The notes: generated by a model from the letters alone, not told the origin. Positions 25,044 through 34,868 are shown, numbered from the stretch's first letter. The stretch: DNA of 64,000 bases from Flammeovirga pectinis (GCF_003970675.1 NZ_CP034563.1:1307501-1371500); one strand, 5' to 3'. Made by a program: numbers and translations.

Positions 25044-28000
25044 TTAATTTTTTATTTTCTCATCTAGTTTTTGGAAAATTATGTACAATACTGGAATCGC
25101 TAATACCCCGAATAAAGTACCAATAAGTAATCCTCCTGCAGCTCCAGTTCCAATAGATCTACTTCCTGCGGCACCAACACCGTTTGAGAAGACTAATGGA
25201 AGAAGCCCTAAAATAAAAGCAAAAGATGTCATTAAAATCGGTCTTAATCTATCAAGAGCTCCTTCTAAAGCAGCTTGTTGTATTGATAAACCATTTTCTC
25301 TTTTTTGCTTAGAAAATTCAACAATTAATATAGCATTCTTGGCTAATAGACCTATTAACATTACCAATGCTATTTGGAAATAAATATTATTATCTAGCCC
25401 AAAAGCAAACGATGAAAAATAAGCACCAGCAATTCCTATTGGTAAAGAAAGAATTATAACGAATGGTAACAGTAAGCTTTCATATTGTGCAGCCAATAAT
25501 AAAAACACAAATAAAATACTTATTGATAGAATAATAGGTGCCTGACCAGAACTCTCAATCTCTTCCCTAGTTAATCCACTAAATTCAATTTTATAATTTC
25601 CACCCAATTTCTTAGCTTCTTGTTTAATTGCTTCAATTGTTTGACCAGAACTGAAACCTGGATTAATAGAACCATTTATAGTAACTGAATTATAAAGGTT
25701 AAATCTATTTAATGATTGAGCTCCATTTATGTATTTTAAAGAAATGAAGTTTTTAATTGGAGCCATCTGACCTTTATTATTCTTCACAAAAATTGAAGAT
25801 AAATCATTTTTGTTTTTTCTAAATTCTGGTGAGGACTGAATATAAACTTTATATGGTTTACCAAATTTATTAAAATCAGTTACATAAAGACTACCAACGT
25901 AACCTTGTAAAACATCTAATATTGATGAAACTTCAAGATCAAACCTTTTTGCTTTCGCAAAATCAACGTCAATTTCATATTGAGGAAAGTTAGTATTTAA
26001 TGAATTAGAGGCGAAACCAATTTCATTTCTGTTATTTAAATTTTCAACAAAAGCTGTAGCTTCTTTATTTAAATTTGATAATTTACCTGATTTTTTATCA
26101 ATAAAACGAACTTCAAAACCACCTGTATCACCATAGCCAGGAATACTTGCTGGCTGGAAGAATATTATATTAGCATCTTTAATTTCAGATACTCGTGAAA
26201 ATAATTTTTGAATTATTGCATCAGAACTTGATCCTGGATCTTTTCTTTCCTCTAGGTTTTTAAGTAAAATAAAACCTTGTGCATTACTACTAGCTGCTCC
26301 AGAAAAGAAGTTAGTCCCAACAGAATAATTAAAATCCACAATTTCGTCAAAATCTCTTGTAATGTCATTTAACTGTTCTAATACTGCTAATGTTCTTCCT
26401 AAAGAAGCTCCCGCAGGCAACTCTATATTAGACATTATGACACTTCTATCTTCTGAAGGTACAAAACCTTGTGGCGTTACTTTATTAAGCCAAAGAATGC
26501 TAATAACTGATATGATTAATCCTACAATTGTAATCCATTTGAATTTAAATAATTTTTTTAAAATTGATAAATATTGATTTTTCAATAATTCAAATGCTGT
26601 GTTAAATGAATCATAAAACCTTTGTAATTTAGTTTTCTTAATATCATTTAAATTATTTTGATGAGGCTTTAAAAATAGAGCACATAATGCAGGAGATAAT
26701 GTTAAAGCATTAATAGCAGAAATTAGAATAGCTGTAGCTAGTGTTATACCAAATTGCTTATAAAACATTCCTGAAGGACCATTCAAAAATGTTACAGGAA
26801 CGAAAACTGCACCCATAATAAGTGTAATAGAAATAAGCGATCCTGTTATTTCTCTCATTGCAGTTTTTGAAGCTTCTAACGCATTGTCAATACCACTTTC
26901 TAGTTTAGCATGAATCGCTTCCACGACTACAATTGCATCATCTACAACAATCCCAATTCCTAAAATTAATGCAAAAAGTGTCAAAAGGTTCATAGAGAAA
27001 CCTATGATATTAAGTATAAAGAATGTTCCAATAATTGAAACAGGAACAGCGATCGCAGGAATTAAAGTTGATCTAAAATCTTGTAAAAAAATAAAAACAA
27101 CTAAAAATACCAGTATAAATGCTTCCACTAAAGTATGAGATACTTTATCAATTGATGCTACTAGGAAATCATTTGTATTATAGACAATTGAATATTTTAT
27201 TCCATTTGGAAAACTTAATTTTAAATTTTCTAAACTATTTATTAAAGCTTCATTAATTTTTTGAGCATTAGTATTTGGTAATTGAAACACACCAAATGTA
27301 ACTGCACTTTTTCCATTTTCTTGAGATGCTAATGAATAAGATAAGGCTCCTAATTCAACTTTAGCAACATCTTTTAAATAAATATTATTCCCTTTTTTAT
27401 CAACAAAAACAATAACATTTTCATATTGCCTTTCATCTTTAAATCGACCTTTATACCTCAAAACATATTCAAACGATTGACCTGTGTTTTGCCCTAATGA
27501 TCCCGGAGCTGCTTCTCTACTTTGTTCTGTAACGGCTCTTCTAATATCTTCGGGAATTAAACCATAAATAGCCATTTTCGAAGGGTTTAACCAGATTCTC
27601 ATAGTGTAACTCTTACTACCATAGACATCTATCTTACTTACCCCACTAATACGTTTTAATTCTGGAATTACATTTATATTAGCGTAATTTTGAAGAAAGG
27701 TTTCATCATAATCATCAGAAGTTGCAACAATAGACAAATACATCAATGCTGAGTTTTGTGTTTTTTGTGTTGTAACACCATATCTAATAACTTCTTGAGG
27801 CAATATTGCATTTGCTCTAGAAGCTCTGTTTTGGACATTTACTGCTGCAATATCTGGATCGATACCTTGATTAAATATTACTGTTATTTTTGCTGAACCA
27901 TCACTATTGGCAGTAGAAGTCATGTATTTCATTCCTTCTACACCATTGATTTGTTCTTCGATAGGTGCTATAACACTTTCAATAATTGTTTGTGCATTTG

Positions 28001-28154
28001 CTCCTGGATAACTTGTCGTTATTTCTACTGTCGGTGGTGCAATTTCAGGATATTGTGAAACTGGAATCGTTTTTAAACCTATAACACCTAAGATTACAGT
28101 GATAACTGAAATAACACCCGATAATATAGGCCTACTAATAAATTTTTGTAACAT
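25044..28154 (-). CDS. RND (HAE1-type) efflux pump, inner-membrane subunit
   Basis: The 1036-residue length matches AcrB/MexB. It starts MLQKFISRPILSGVISVITV (first membrane helix), has a large periplasmic loop, the proton-relay motif GIVVDDAIVVVEA in TM4 (two adjacent Asp), and a second-half repeat with GLLAKNAILIVEFSKQ. It exports amphipathic compounds using proton entry. The gene overlaps no neighbour (7 and 13 bases either side) and forms an operon with the adaptor and channel genes. No regulator gene is adjacent. The substrate is unknown. Confidence 0.95.
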   Translation of the reverse strand: MLQKFISRPILSGVISVITVILGVIGLKTIPVSQYPEIAPPTVEITTSYPGANAQTIIESVIAPIEEQINGVEGMKYMTSTANSDGSAKITVIFNQGIDPDIAAVNVQNRASRANAILPQEVIRYGVTTQKTQNSALMYLSIVATSDDYDETFLQNYANINVIPELKRISGVSKIDVYGSKSYTMRIWLNPSKMAIYGLIPEDIRRAVTEQSREAAPGSLGQNTGQSFEYVLRYKGRFKDERQYENVIVFVDKKGNNIYLKDVAKVELGALSYSLASQENGKSAVTFGVFQLPNTNAQKINEALINSLENLKLSFPNGIKYSIVYNTNDFLVASIDKVSHTLVEAFILVFLVVFIFLQDFRSTLIPAIAVPVSIIGTFFILNIIGFSMNLLTLFALILGIGIVVDDAIVVVEAIHAKLESGIDNALEASKTAMREITGSLISITLIMGAVFVPVTFLNGPSGMFYKQFGITLATAILISAINALTLSPALCALFLKPHQNNLNDIKKTKLQRFYDSFNTAFELLKNQYLSILKKLFKFKWITIVGLIISVISILWLNKVTPQGFVPSEDRSVIMSNIELPAGASLGRTLAVLEQLNDITRDFDEIVDFNYSVGTNFFSGAASSNAQGFILLKNLEERKDPGSSSDAIIQKLFSRVSEIKDANIIFFQPASIPGYGDTGGFEVRFIDKKSGKLSNLNKEATAFVENLNNRNEIGFASNSLNTNFPQYEIDVDFAKAKRFDLEVSSILDVLQGYVGSLYVTDFNKFGKPYKVYIQSSPEFRKNKNDLSSIFVKNNKGQMAPIKNFISLKYINGAQSLNRFNLYNSVTINGSINPGFSSGQTIEAIKQEAKKLGGNYKIEFSGLTREEIESSGQAPIILSISILFVFLLLAAQYESLLLPFVIILSLPIGIAGAYFSSFAFGLDNNIYFQIALVMLIGLLAKNAILIVEFSKQKRENGLSIQQAALEGALDRLRPILMTSFAFILGLLPLVFSNGVGAAGSRSIGTGAAGGLLIGTLFGVLAIPVLYIIFQKLDEKIKN

Positions 28155-28161
28155 TATATTA

Positions 28162-29355
28162 TTATTTAAATACTGTATTAAAAGATAGGATAATGTTGCT
28201 CATATCAACATAGTTAGGTTTAATTACCATATTCGGACGTACTTTATTTACCCCTTCGGCAAGAATTATTTCACCACTATTTAAACCTTCCCCTATAATG
28301 TATTGTCTTTCTACTTGATCTAATACCTCGACTGATTTTGCAATTAAAATATTATCTTTTGATAAAACATATACGCATTTCTGTCCTTGTAAATCAAAAG
28401 TTGAAGACATTGGTATGGTAATAACATTAGAATAATAAACTGGTATTCTAATTTTCCCACTACTCCCACTTAATAAACTATACTCAGAATTATCAAATAA
28501 TGCTCTCAATTGAATAGCTCCAGTTTTTGATTCAATTTTTCCTGACGTAGCGTTTAATGCTCCCTGTTTATTATAAATTTCACCATTAGAAGCCTCAAAA
28601 TAGACTTTTGGTAAAAAATTAATCTTATCATCTAAAGTATTCCCATTCAGCCCCTTTATTAAATCATAAAGATTATCTTCATTCATTGAAAAATAAGCAT
28701 GAATATTTTTTGTGTCTGAAATAGTTGACAACGGGTTTGCATCATTTGGACTAACTAATGCTCCTACTTTTAAGTTAAGTCTACCTATAAATCCACTTGT
28801 TGGACTTTTAATATAAGTATAATCTTTATTAACAACTATACTTTTATACGTACTTTTTGCTTGATTTAATTGTGCTTTTAGAGATGCTAAATTAGCTTTA
28901 GCAGTTCTCAATTCAACATTGCTAATAATATCTCTTTCAACCAAAGGTTCTAATTTTTCAATTTCAATTTCTGCTTGATTTACTTTTGCTTCAGCTGTTT
29001 TTATTGCTGCTTCTGCAGCAAAAGCATCTTGTTCTAAAGTATTAGCTTCAATTTTAAATAATAATTGGTTCTTTTTTACATAATCACCTTCGTCAATAAA
29101 AACTTTAGAAATATACCCTGATATTTTAGATCTGATTTCAACCTCTTCAGTTCCTTGAATTTGTGTAGGGTAACTTACATAACTACTAATATTAGTAGTT
29201 GTAGTCTTAAAAACAGGGTATGTTTCAATATGATCCTCTCTATCAACTTTATTATCCGAACATGACGGGAGATAAAATAAAATAATTAGAAAGAAGAAGA
29301 ATATAAAAAGTTGATTAACTTTTCTCTTTAATGATGACATTTCTAAATTAAACAT
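28162..29355 (-). CDS. RND efflux periplasmic adaptor (membrane fusion protein)
   Basis: The 397-residue lipoprotein has a basic N-terminus, a Phe-rich hydrophobic stretch and a lipobox ending LPSC (Cys about 32). The biotinyl-lipoyl half-motifs (VEIRSKISGYISKVFIDEGD, about 68-87, and SPTSGFIGRLNLKVGALV, about 184-201) flank a coiled-coil hairpin (about 105-170). A beta-barrel and membrane-proximal domain follow. It bridges the pump and the outer-membrane channel. An ATG five codons in (29340) is an equally possible start. A good promoter lies about 110 bases upstream. Confidence 0.9.
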   Translation of the reverse strand: MFNLEMSSLKRKVNQLFIFFFFLIILFYLPSCSDNKVDREDHIETYPVFKTTTTNISSYVSYPTQIQGTEEVEIRSKISGYISKVFIDEGDYVKKNQLLFKIEANTLEQDAFAAEAAIKTAEAKVNQAEIEIEKLEPLVERDIISNVELRTAKANLASLKAQLNQAKSTYKSIVVNKDYTYIKSPTSGFIGRLNLKVGALVSPNDANPLSTISDTKNIHAYFSMNEDNLYDLIKGLNGNTLDDKINFLPKVYFEASNGEIYNKQGALNATSGKIESKTGAIQLRALFDNSEYSLLSGSSGKIRIPVYYSNVITIPMSSTFDLQGQKCVYVLSKDNILIAKSVEVLDQVERQYIIGEGLNSGEIILAEGVNKVRPNMVIKPNYVDMSNIILSFNTVFK

Positions 29356-29463
29356 GAATAAGTGCTATTTTAAATTTTATGAATTGAGTGTTATTTTAAT
29401 ATTCAGTTAAAAAAATCACTAGAAATCTATTTTTTTCATCGAAATAACTTTTACTGAACTGAG

Positions 29464-29495
29464 CAAACTTATATTTTTAAAAAACTCTTTTCAAA
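29464..29495 (-). promoter_or_regulatory. Promoter of the RND efflux operon
   Basis: On the minus strand, TTTG (29495-29492) and TAAGTTTG (29471-29464) are separated by 20 bases, a full match to the Bacteroidota promoter layout. The leader would be about 100 nt. Confidence 0.65.
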
Positions 29496-30020
29496 CACTA
29501 TAAGTGAACAAACATTAATTTTACATCAAAAAAATATAAATTAGGTATATTTAAACTATAAAAATGGTGTATTTCTATGTTATTATTTTAATACTTGGAT
29601 TTGTTAACACTTTTCGATCTTAATGGGTCAGTAGTAAAAACTAGACTTATCTTGCCTAAGAAGCATGGAGGTTTTATACATGAAAAAATTTTAATTAGCT
29701 ACATCTCTTTGTTTTTGTGATTTAGTCTATTTAATAGGTTGATTATAAAATGTAGTCTTCATTCGATTTAAAATTATCCTTACAGTATTGAGGAGTCTAT
29801 ATATAACATCTTTTATAGAAAAAAATATGCAACCATTTAATTATTGAATTTTATCTAAAAACTTGAATTCTAATAAAAATTGTAACCTTAAGCTCTATAG
29901 ATTTTAATATTCATTAGTTTCACTTTCCAAAGAAAATGAAGTGTAGAAATAAACAAATACATAGAAATTCACCATTTTAGCATTAATTTTAAACCATATT
30001 TAATTTTATTTCATGTTTAA
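29496..30020. other. Gene-free stretch between the efflux operon and amidinotransferase copy 2
   Basis: About 525 AT-rich bases have stop codons in all frames and no ORF I can support. No strong hairpin or repeat was seen. It ends where similarity to the left amidinotransferase unit begins. Confidence 0.5.
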
Positions 30021-31095
30021 TTACATTCTATTCACATTTATATTTTGAAAAAACATGTACTTACCCAATATATTTGTCCCATAACGAAATAAGTTTCAAT
30101 TTATAACACATTAAATAACAACAAGTTATGTCAGTAAAAGAAATAATGGTCAATCACGAATGGGGTGCTTTAAAAGAAGTAATTGTAGGTAGTGCATACT
30201 TTTATATTCCTGGTGAATTTCCTGAATATATGAGACCTTGGTTAAGTGATTTAGCTGTAGAAAGATTTACTAAAACGTGTGGAGGTAGTATTGAAGAAAA
30301 ACTTCCTGAATTATGGAAAGAACAAGTAGATCAGATTCAAACGGCAATTGATCTTTTAGAAGAAAGAGGCATTAAAGTGCATCAATGTGAAAAACCAAAT
30401 GAAGAAGAACTAACATTCTTTGGGGAAGGTGAATTTCTTCGTTTATCGATGTACCCTAGAGATGAGATTGTTGTTATTGGTAATAACTACATAGAAACGA
30501 GTTTACAAAACCAAGGTAGACGTAGTACTAAATGGGCAATTAGACGTACGCTTAATGATCGTCTTGAAAATAGCGATGCTCAAATTGTTGCTATGCCAGA
30601 ACCCTTCCCGTATAGTGGTGGATCGTACCTTGAATCTGGTGATGTTTTTCTTTTAGGTAAGGATATACTTGTTGGACATTCTGGTAATGGTAGTAATGCT
30701 GCTGGTATTGCTTGGTTAAAAAGATATTTAGGTGATGAATACAGAATTCATGAAGTTAAACTTTCTAGTAATTTCTTGCACTTAGACTGTGTTTTATGTA
30801 CACCAAGAGAAGGACTGGCTATTATCTGTAAAGAAGCATTTGTTGATGGTATACCTCCGTTATTAGAAGATTGGAAACTAATTGAAGTTTCTGTGGAAGA
30901 TGCTGAAACAAAACAAGCGTGTAATAACCTTGTAATTGATGAAAAAACTATCATGGTTCCTTCTGAATTACCTGAATTAATTAAAGATTTAGAAGATGCT
31001 GGACAAGAAGTAATTGCTACTCCTTTTAGCTCTATGATATGGCAAGGCGGTTCTTTCCGTTGTTGGCACCACCCTCTTGTAAGAGAGAGCGCTAC
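30021..31095 (+). repeat. Right copy of the long direct repeat (amidinotransferase unit)
   Basis: This is the partner of 17808-18882, in the same orientation. The promoter region has scattered differences, the coding sequence is nearly identical, and the end diverges at the last few codons. Confidence 0.9.
30044..30076 (+). promoter_or_regulatory. Promoter of amidinotransferase copy 2
   Basis: TTTG at 30044-30047 and TATATTTG at 30069-30076 have the same spacing as in copy 1. The bases between and just after differ slightly between copies. Confidence 0.7.
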
Positions 31096-31105
31096 TTTAG
31101 CTTAA
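30128..31105 (+). CDS. Amidinotransferase-family (GATM/StrB-like) enzyme, copy 2
   Basis: This 325-residue protein is identical to copy 1 (17915) over residues 1-322 and differs only at the end (ESATLA against ESAI). The catalytic set is the same: E169/D172, His218 and Cys312. At DNA level I count only three silent changes before the ends part, while flanking genes have diverged much more, which points to recent duplication or gene conversion. It has its own promoter and terminator, and a Tsx-like gene follows at 31391. No regulator gene is adjacent, unlike copy 1. Confidence 0.8.
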   Translation: MSVKEIMVNHEWGALKEVIVGSAYFYIPGEFPEYMRPWLSDLAVERFTKTCGGSIEEKLPELWKEQVDQIQTAIDLLEERGIKVHQCEKPNEEELTFFGEGEFLRLSMYPRDEIVVIGNNYIETSLQNQGRRSTKWAIRRTLNDRLENSDAQIVAMPEPFPYSGGSYLESGDVFLLGKDILVGHSGNGSNAAGIAWLKRYLGDEYRIHEVKLSSNFLHLDCVLCTPREGLAIICKEAFVDGIPPLLEDWKLIEVSVEDAETKQACNNLVIDEKTIMVPSELPELIKDLEDAGQEVIATPFSSMIWQGGSFRCWHHPLVRESATLA

Positions 31106-31117
31106 TTTATGCATTTA

Positions 31118-31152
31118 GTGGTTGCATCTTTTTATTAAATTGATGTAACCAC
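31118..31152 (+). terminator. Terminator of amidinotransferase copy 2
   Basis: An 11-bp stem (31118-31128 with 31142-31152, one G-T wobble) starts 13 bases after the stop. Its sequence differs from the terminator of copy 1. Confidence 0.7.
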
Positions 31153-31390
31153 ATTTAAAAATTATTTAATAACTGCGCAAGTGTGATTCATAATATAGAA
31201 ATCATTTCGATATCTATATAATTATTAACAGTGATGATACTTATATATGAAATACATATATCTTATAGAAAATAACACTGTATTGTTCTTATCTCTTTAA
31301 ATAAAGAAAACCTACATCACTTTCTCTAAAATCAAGTGGTCTTTTCTACTTGAAATTTCTAGTAGGGATTCATATAATTTTAATAATATC

Positions 31391-32221
31391 ATGTTTTTAA
31401 GAAACCTTTCTATTTTTATCATTGTGATTGCTGGCTTTTTTATGCCTAAAAGTTCATATGCTCAAGAGAGAAAATCAACCACCTTTCTAGAATATGTATA
31501 TGGCTGGAATAACACCGATTATTATTGCGGACAAAATCCTAAAAATGGAGGTATGGGAATGTTTACATTAGACCATACTACAATTACTAAATGGGGTGGT
31601 GTTTATGGTTTTGTTAACTTTTTATTTGCTCCAGATGGTTTTTATGAAGCAGGTTATAGTAACGAAAAATTAGATAAAACATCTGGGAAATATAGATTGT
31701 ATTCAGAGGTGTATCCTTGGGTAAGTTTATCAGGTGTAACAGGTAGAGATTTCTCTTTCGGACCTGTTGCAGATGTATCTTTAGATGCACAAATAAACCT
31801 TACTAATGGAAGTGCTGCTGGTTTAGTAGGCGTAGGCTTTACTTTTAAAGCACCTCTAAAAAAAGATTTCTTAAAAGTATCTGCCTATTGGAGGAAGGAT
31901 AATATCAAAGAAAATTCTATGCAAATTACAGCTGCTTTTAACTTACATGTTTGGCCAAAAGCTGGATTTAGAATTCAAGGATTTGTTGACTTAATTCCTC
32001 AAGTAAAAAATAGAGCAGAATTTGGTGGTGCAGATTTAGGAACGGATTTCTTATCTCAAGTACGCTTCTTGTTTGATGTTGGCAGAAATAGCATTTTCAA
32101 AAACGATTCATTTTCTAAATTAGAAATTGGATGTGGTATTGGTATGCACTTCAATAAAGATTTAAAGAAACATAAAGCAAGCTCTTTTGTACCTCAACCT
32201 TGTATTAGGTTGTCATTTTAA
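31391..32221 (+). CDS. Tsx/DUF5020-like outer-membrane protein, copy 2
   Basis: This 276-residue protein has a signal peptide ending SYAQ (about residue 25). The mature barrel-like part is collinear with the protein at 19056; shared blocks include GGMGMFT, DHTTITKWGGVYGFVNFLF and AEFGGADLGTDFLSQVRFLF. It ends in the same CxRLSF strand. Differences are spread along the length, unlike the nearly identical enzyme genes before each copy. It is probably an outer-membrane channel of unknown substrate. A terminator follows. Confidence 0.65.
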   Translation: MFLRNLSIFIIVIAGFFMPKSSYAQERKSTTFLEYVYGWNNTDYYCGQNPKNGGMGMFTLDHTTITKWGGVYGFVNFLFAPDGFYEAGYSNEKLDKTSGKYRLYSEVYPWVSLSGVTGRDFSFGPVADVSLDAQINLTNGSAAGLVGVGFTFKAPLKKDFLKVSAYWRKDNIKENSMQITAAFNLHVWPKAGFRIQGFVDLIPQVKNRAEFGGADLGTDFLSQVRFLFDVGRNSIFKNDSFSKLEIGCGIGMHFNKDLKKHKASSFVPQPCIRLSF

Positions 32222-32271
32222 TAATGTAACTCGTAATTATCTGTTTTGAAATAGCAATCTATTTAAATAGA

Positions 32272-32300
32272 AACTCCTGACTTATTTTAAATCAGGAGTT
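32272..32300. terminator. Terminator between convergent genes
   Basis: A 9-bp stem (32272-32280 with 32292-32300) is followed by a T run on the plus strand. Confidence 0.8.
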
Positions 32301-32333
32301 CTTTTTATATCTATATTTTTATTAATAAATCAA

Positions 32334-33416
32334 TTACCAATCATCGTCCTCATCAGACCCAAAATCATCAGCATCAGACCATGTGTCATTGTCCGACAAA
32401 TCAAACCAACCTGTAGCCTTGTTTTCTTCTGTTTCTGTTTCTACTTCTTCAATACCATAATCATCAATTATAACATCATCGGATGGGTGAGAATCTTCTG
32501 TATTGAAATCATCAAAATTAGAAGCTACTTCGTCGTTAAAATAATCTGAACTAGCATCTACGGATTCCATATATCCCATATCATCACCTAAGTCTGTTTC
32601 GAAAAAAGAATCTTCTATTGTGATATTGTTATTGTGTGACATGCTCGACCACATCATGCTATAAAATAGGTAATCGTCGAAGCCGTAATAACCGTAATGT
32701 ATGCCATAGTCTCCATACTCTCTTTTATAACGTATATCTTTAGTAGATGCTATTTTTTGAGCAGGAACAATAATTTTTGATTTTATTTCTAATTTTACAT
32801 CATCAACTTTCATTAATGATTTAATGTTTACTTTCAGTTCTTGTAAGAAAGCTTCGAAAAGCTGTTGTTTTTCTAATTTAAAAGCATTGTATTTTTCTTG
32901 ATCTTGAAAAATACCCTTCATATCATTTTCTAATGTAGCTCGTTCTTTATTTTTACTATTAAACTGCTTTAGTAAACCATTTATTTTTATTGCAATGGGG
33001 TACTCTCCTACATCATGTGTTCTGTTGATATCAATTTCTAAAAGGTATTTAAAATTATGGTCTTCATGTTCCATAATCATTACAAGCTTTTTAAAGTACA
33101 CAGACATAGATGTGTCAACTTCTAAATCGTAAACATCAAAGGCTTCTTTTAAATCTCCTTCTTTTCCTTGCGTATCTAAGTAAAAATCTATTCCATCATG
33201 AGATAAGCGTACTATGTTATCAATTTTTGAATGGAAGAGAACTGTATTTAATTGTTGTAGTATTGATAATGCAGAAAATGTTTCTCGTTCTACTTTATCT
33301 GAAACATTACCCATAGTTAGGTAATGCAACATCCTTTTGAATGCTTTAGTAGGTTTAACTTTTTCTATTTGCGTTAACTGACTAGGATCAATTGTTATAT
33401 TTCCTTCAAAATACAT
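32334..33416 (-). CDS. Unknown protein with a strongly acidic C-terminal tail
   Basis: The 360-residue protein has no signal peptide or membrane segment. Residues 1-230 look like a folded alpha/beta domain (FSALSILQQLNTVLFHSKID and KFKYLLEIDI-like strands). A Tyr/Gly-rich stretch follows (YGDYGIHYGYYGFDDYLFYS, about 239-258). The last 90 residues are dominated by Asp and Glu and end DDDW. No family is recognised. The acidic tail may bind basic partners or metal, but this is not shown. Confidence 0.6.
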   Translation of the reverse strand: MYFEGNITIDPSQLTQIEKVKPTKAFKRMLHYLTMGNVSDKVERETFSALSILQQLNTVLFHSKIDNIVRLSHDGIDFYLDTQGKEGDLKEAFDVYDLEVDTSMSVYFKKLVMIMEHEDHNFKYLLEIDINRTHDVGEYPIAIKINGLLKQFNSKNKERATLENDMKGIFQDQEKYNAFKLEKQQLFEAFLQELKVNIKSLMKVDDVKLEIKSKIIVPAQKIASTKDIRYKREYGDYGIHYGYYGFDDYLFYSMMWSSMSHNNNITIEDSFFETDLGDDMGYMESVDASSDYFNDEVASNFDDFNTEDSHPSDDVIIDDYGIEEVETETEENKATGWFDLSDNDTWSDADDFGSDEDDDW

Positions 33417-33474
33417 AATGCGCTATTTATTGGTAGTAATACTGTGCTTGTCTATAATTCTAGAGGAGATAAAT

Positions 33475-33858
33475 TTAGTCTATGACAAACTTATTTCCGT
33501 GCCATTCAAATATTAAATTATTATCAATTTCTTTTACTTTTACAAAAGGTGTAGATCCTTTTTCTTTACTCCAAATAATAGTAGGTTCTCCGCTAACAAC
33601 ATAAGCAGATAAGCCACTAAGTTCTTCTTGATGATTTTTAAAATCGTCGTCGACAAAATCAACTGTAAAAGTATTACTACTTTTAGTATAGTTTAATCGT
33701 GCTTGGTCTGTGTGTTCTTCTTCGTCACTATCTTGCATCTGTACCATACATTCTGTTACAGAAAATTCTCCTCCGTTAAAATAGAATTCCATTACTTTCT
33801 GTTGTGCAAAAAGTGATGATGAAAGTAGTGTGAAGAAAAGTATGAAAAGGTTTTTCAT
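33475..33858 (-). CDS. Small exported protein of unknown function
   Basis: The protein has 127 residues with a signal peptide ending LFAQ (about 18). The mature domain is beta-rich and acidic (QDSDEEEHTDQARLNY). Its start codon shares one base with the stop codon of the outer-membrane protein gene upstream (TAATG at 33858), so the two are translationally coupled and probably act together. No family recognised. Confidence 0.65.
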   Translation of the reverse strand: MKNLFILFFTLLSSSLFAQQKVMEFYFNGGEFSVTECMVQMQDSDEEEHTDQARLNYTKSSNTFTVDFVDDDFKNHQEELSGLSAYVVSGEPTIIWSKEKGSTPFVKVKEIDNNLIFEWHGNKFVID

Positions 33859-34868
33859 TATAATCCGAATCTATAATTTACACCTGTAAGTAAGAATTTA
33901 CTATACTGAGAAACTCCATATTCACCTCTAATCATTACCCTTTTAGAAACTTGGAATTGCCCTCCAAATTGGAAAGTGAATTTTTGAATAAGGTCTTTCT
34001 TGATTTCATATTGAATTGACATATTTTCGATATTACCAGAACCTACATCAATCCCAATTTGTTCATTAACACCATCAATTATTTTCTTTTGAACAGGAGA
34101 TAATTGGCCATACCACTGTCTTACTGCATCTCCAATTCCTGGTATTGCAGTTGCCAAAGTAATATCTCCAGCATTTCCTTCTGCATTAGTAAAATTACGG
34201 TACATAGCACCTACATAAAAAGCTAAGTAACGTTGTTTTTTAAAGTTAAACCTTCTACCAAATCGTGCAGAAGAAGTAACTACACCAACATTGTTTTTAA
34301 GCAACTCCGTTCTTGTTGCTGAATAATTAATATCCCATGAGATAAAATATTTACCTATACCGTAATTAAATGTAGCTCCACCACCAAAAGCAATTGCGGT
34401 AAATTCTACTTTAGAACTAAATTCGGGAAATTTTTCGTTACCAAAATTGGGTTGTAAACTAACTTCTGTACTACCTCCTACTTGAGAAAATAGGCCATAA
34501 ACATCTAAAAATGGAAGTGCAAAAAGATCTGCTCTTACATTATACCCATGTGAAACTGCTCTAGTTTTTTTAAATCCTAAGGTGTTTTTATTAAAAATTG
34601 GGTTGTAACCCATATTATTAAAACCTAGTTTAAAATCTGTAATATCTAGAAACATTTCATTATAAACATAATGCAATGCTACACCTCCTGGTAATGGAAA
34701 ATCATAACCTCTATCTATCACTTTTTGTCCCCATATAGGAAATTTATAAGGATAAATACTATCGGTATTTGCAATTATCGTCTGGTCAGTTGGTTCTTTT
34801 AACGTTTCTTCTTGAGCATATGTACTTAAAGAAAGTAATAAAGAGAGAGAGAGTAATATGTATTTCAT
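33858..34868 (-). CDS. Outer-membrane beta-barrel protein of unknown function
   Basis: This 336-residue protein has a signal peptide ending TYAQ (about 18). The rest shows alternating polar and aromatic strands separated by turns, ends in YRFGL, and looks like an outer-membrane barrel. Resemblance to Bacteroidota DUF6588-type proteins is a guess. It is coupled to the small exported protein at 33475. Confidence 0.65.
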   Translation of the reverse strand: MKYILLSLSLLLSLSTYAQEETLKEPTDQTIIANTDSIYPYKFPIWGQKVIDRGYDFPLPGGVALHYVYNEMFLDITDFKLGFNNMGYNPIFNKNTLGFKKTRAVSHGYNVRADLFALPFLDVYGLFSQVGGSTEVSLQPNFGNEKFPEFSSKVEFTAIAFGGGATFNYGIGKYFISWDINYSATRTELLKNNVGVVTSSARFGRRFNFKKQRYLAFYVGAMYRNFTNAEGNAGDITLATAIPGIGDAVRQWYGQLSPVQKKIIDGVNEQIGIDVGSGNIENMSIQYEIKKDLIQKFTFQFGGQFQVSKRVMIRGEYGVSQYSKFLLTGVNYRFGL

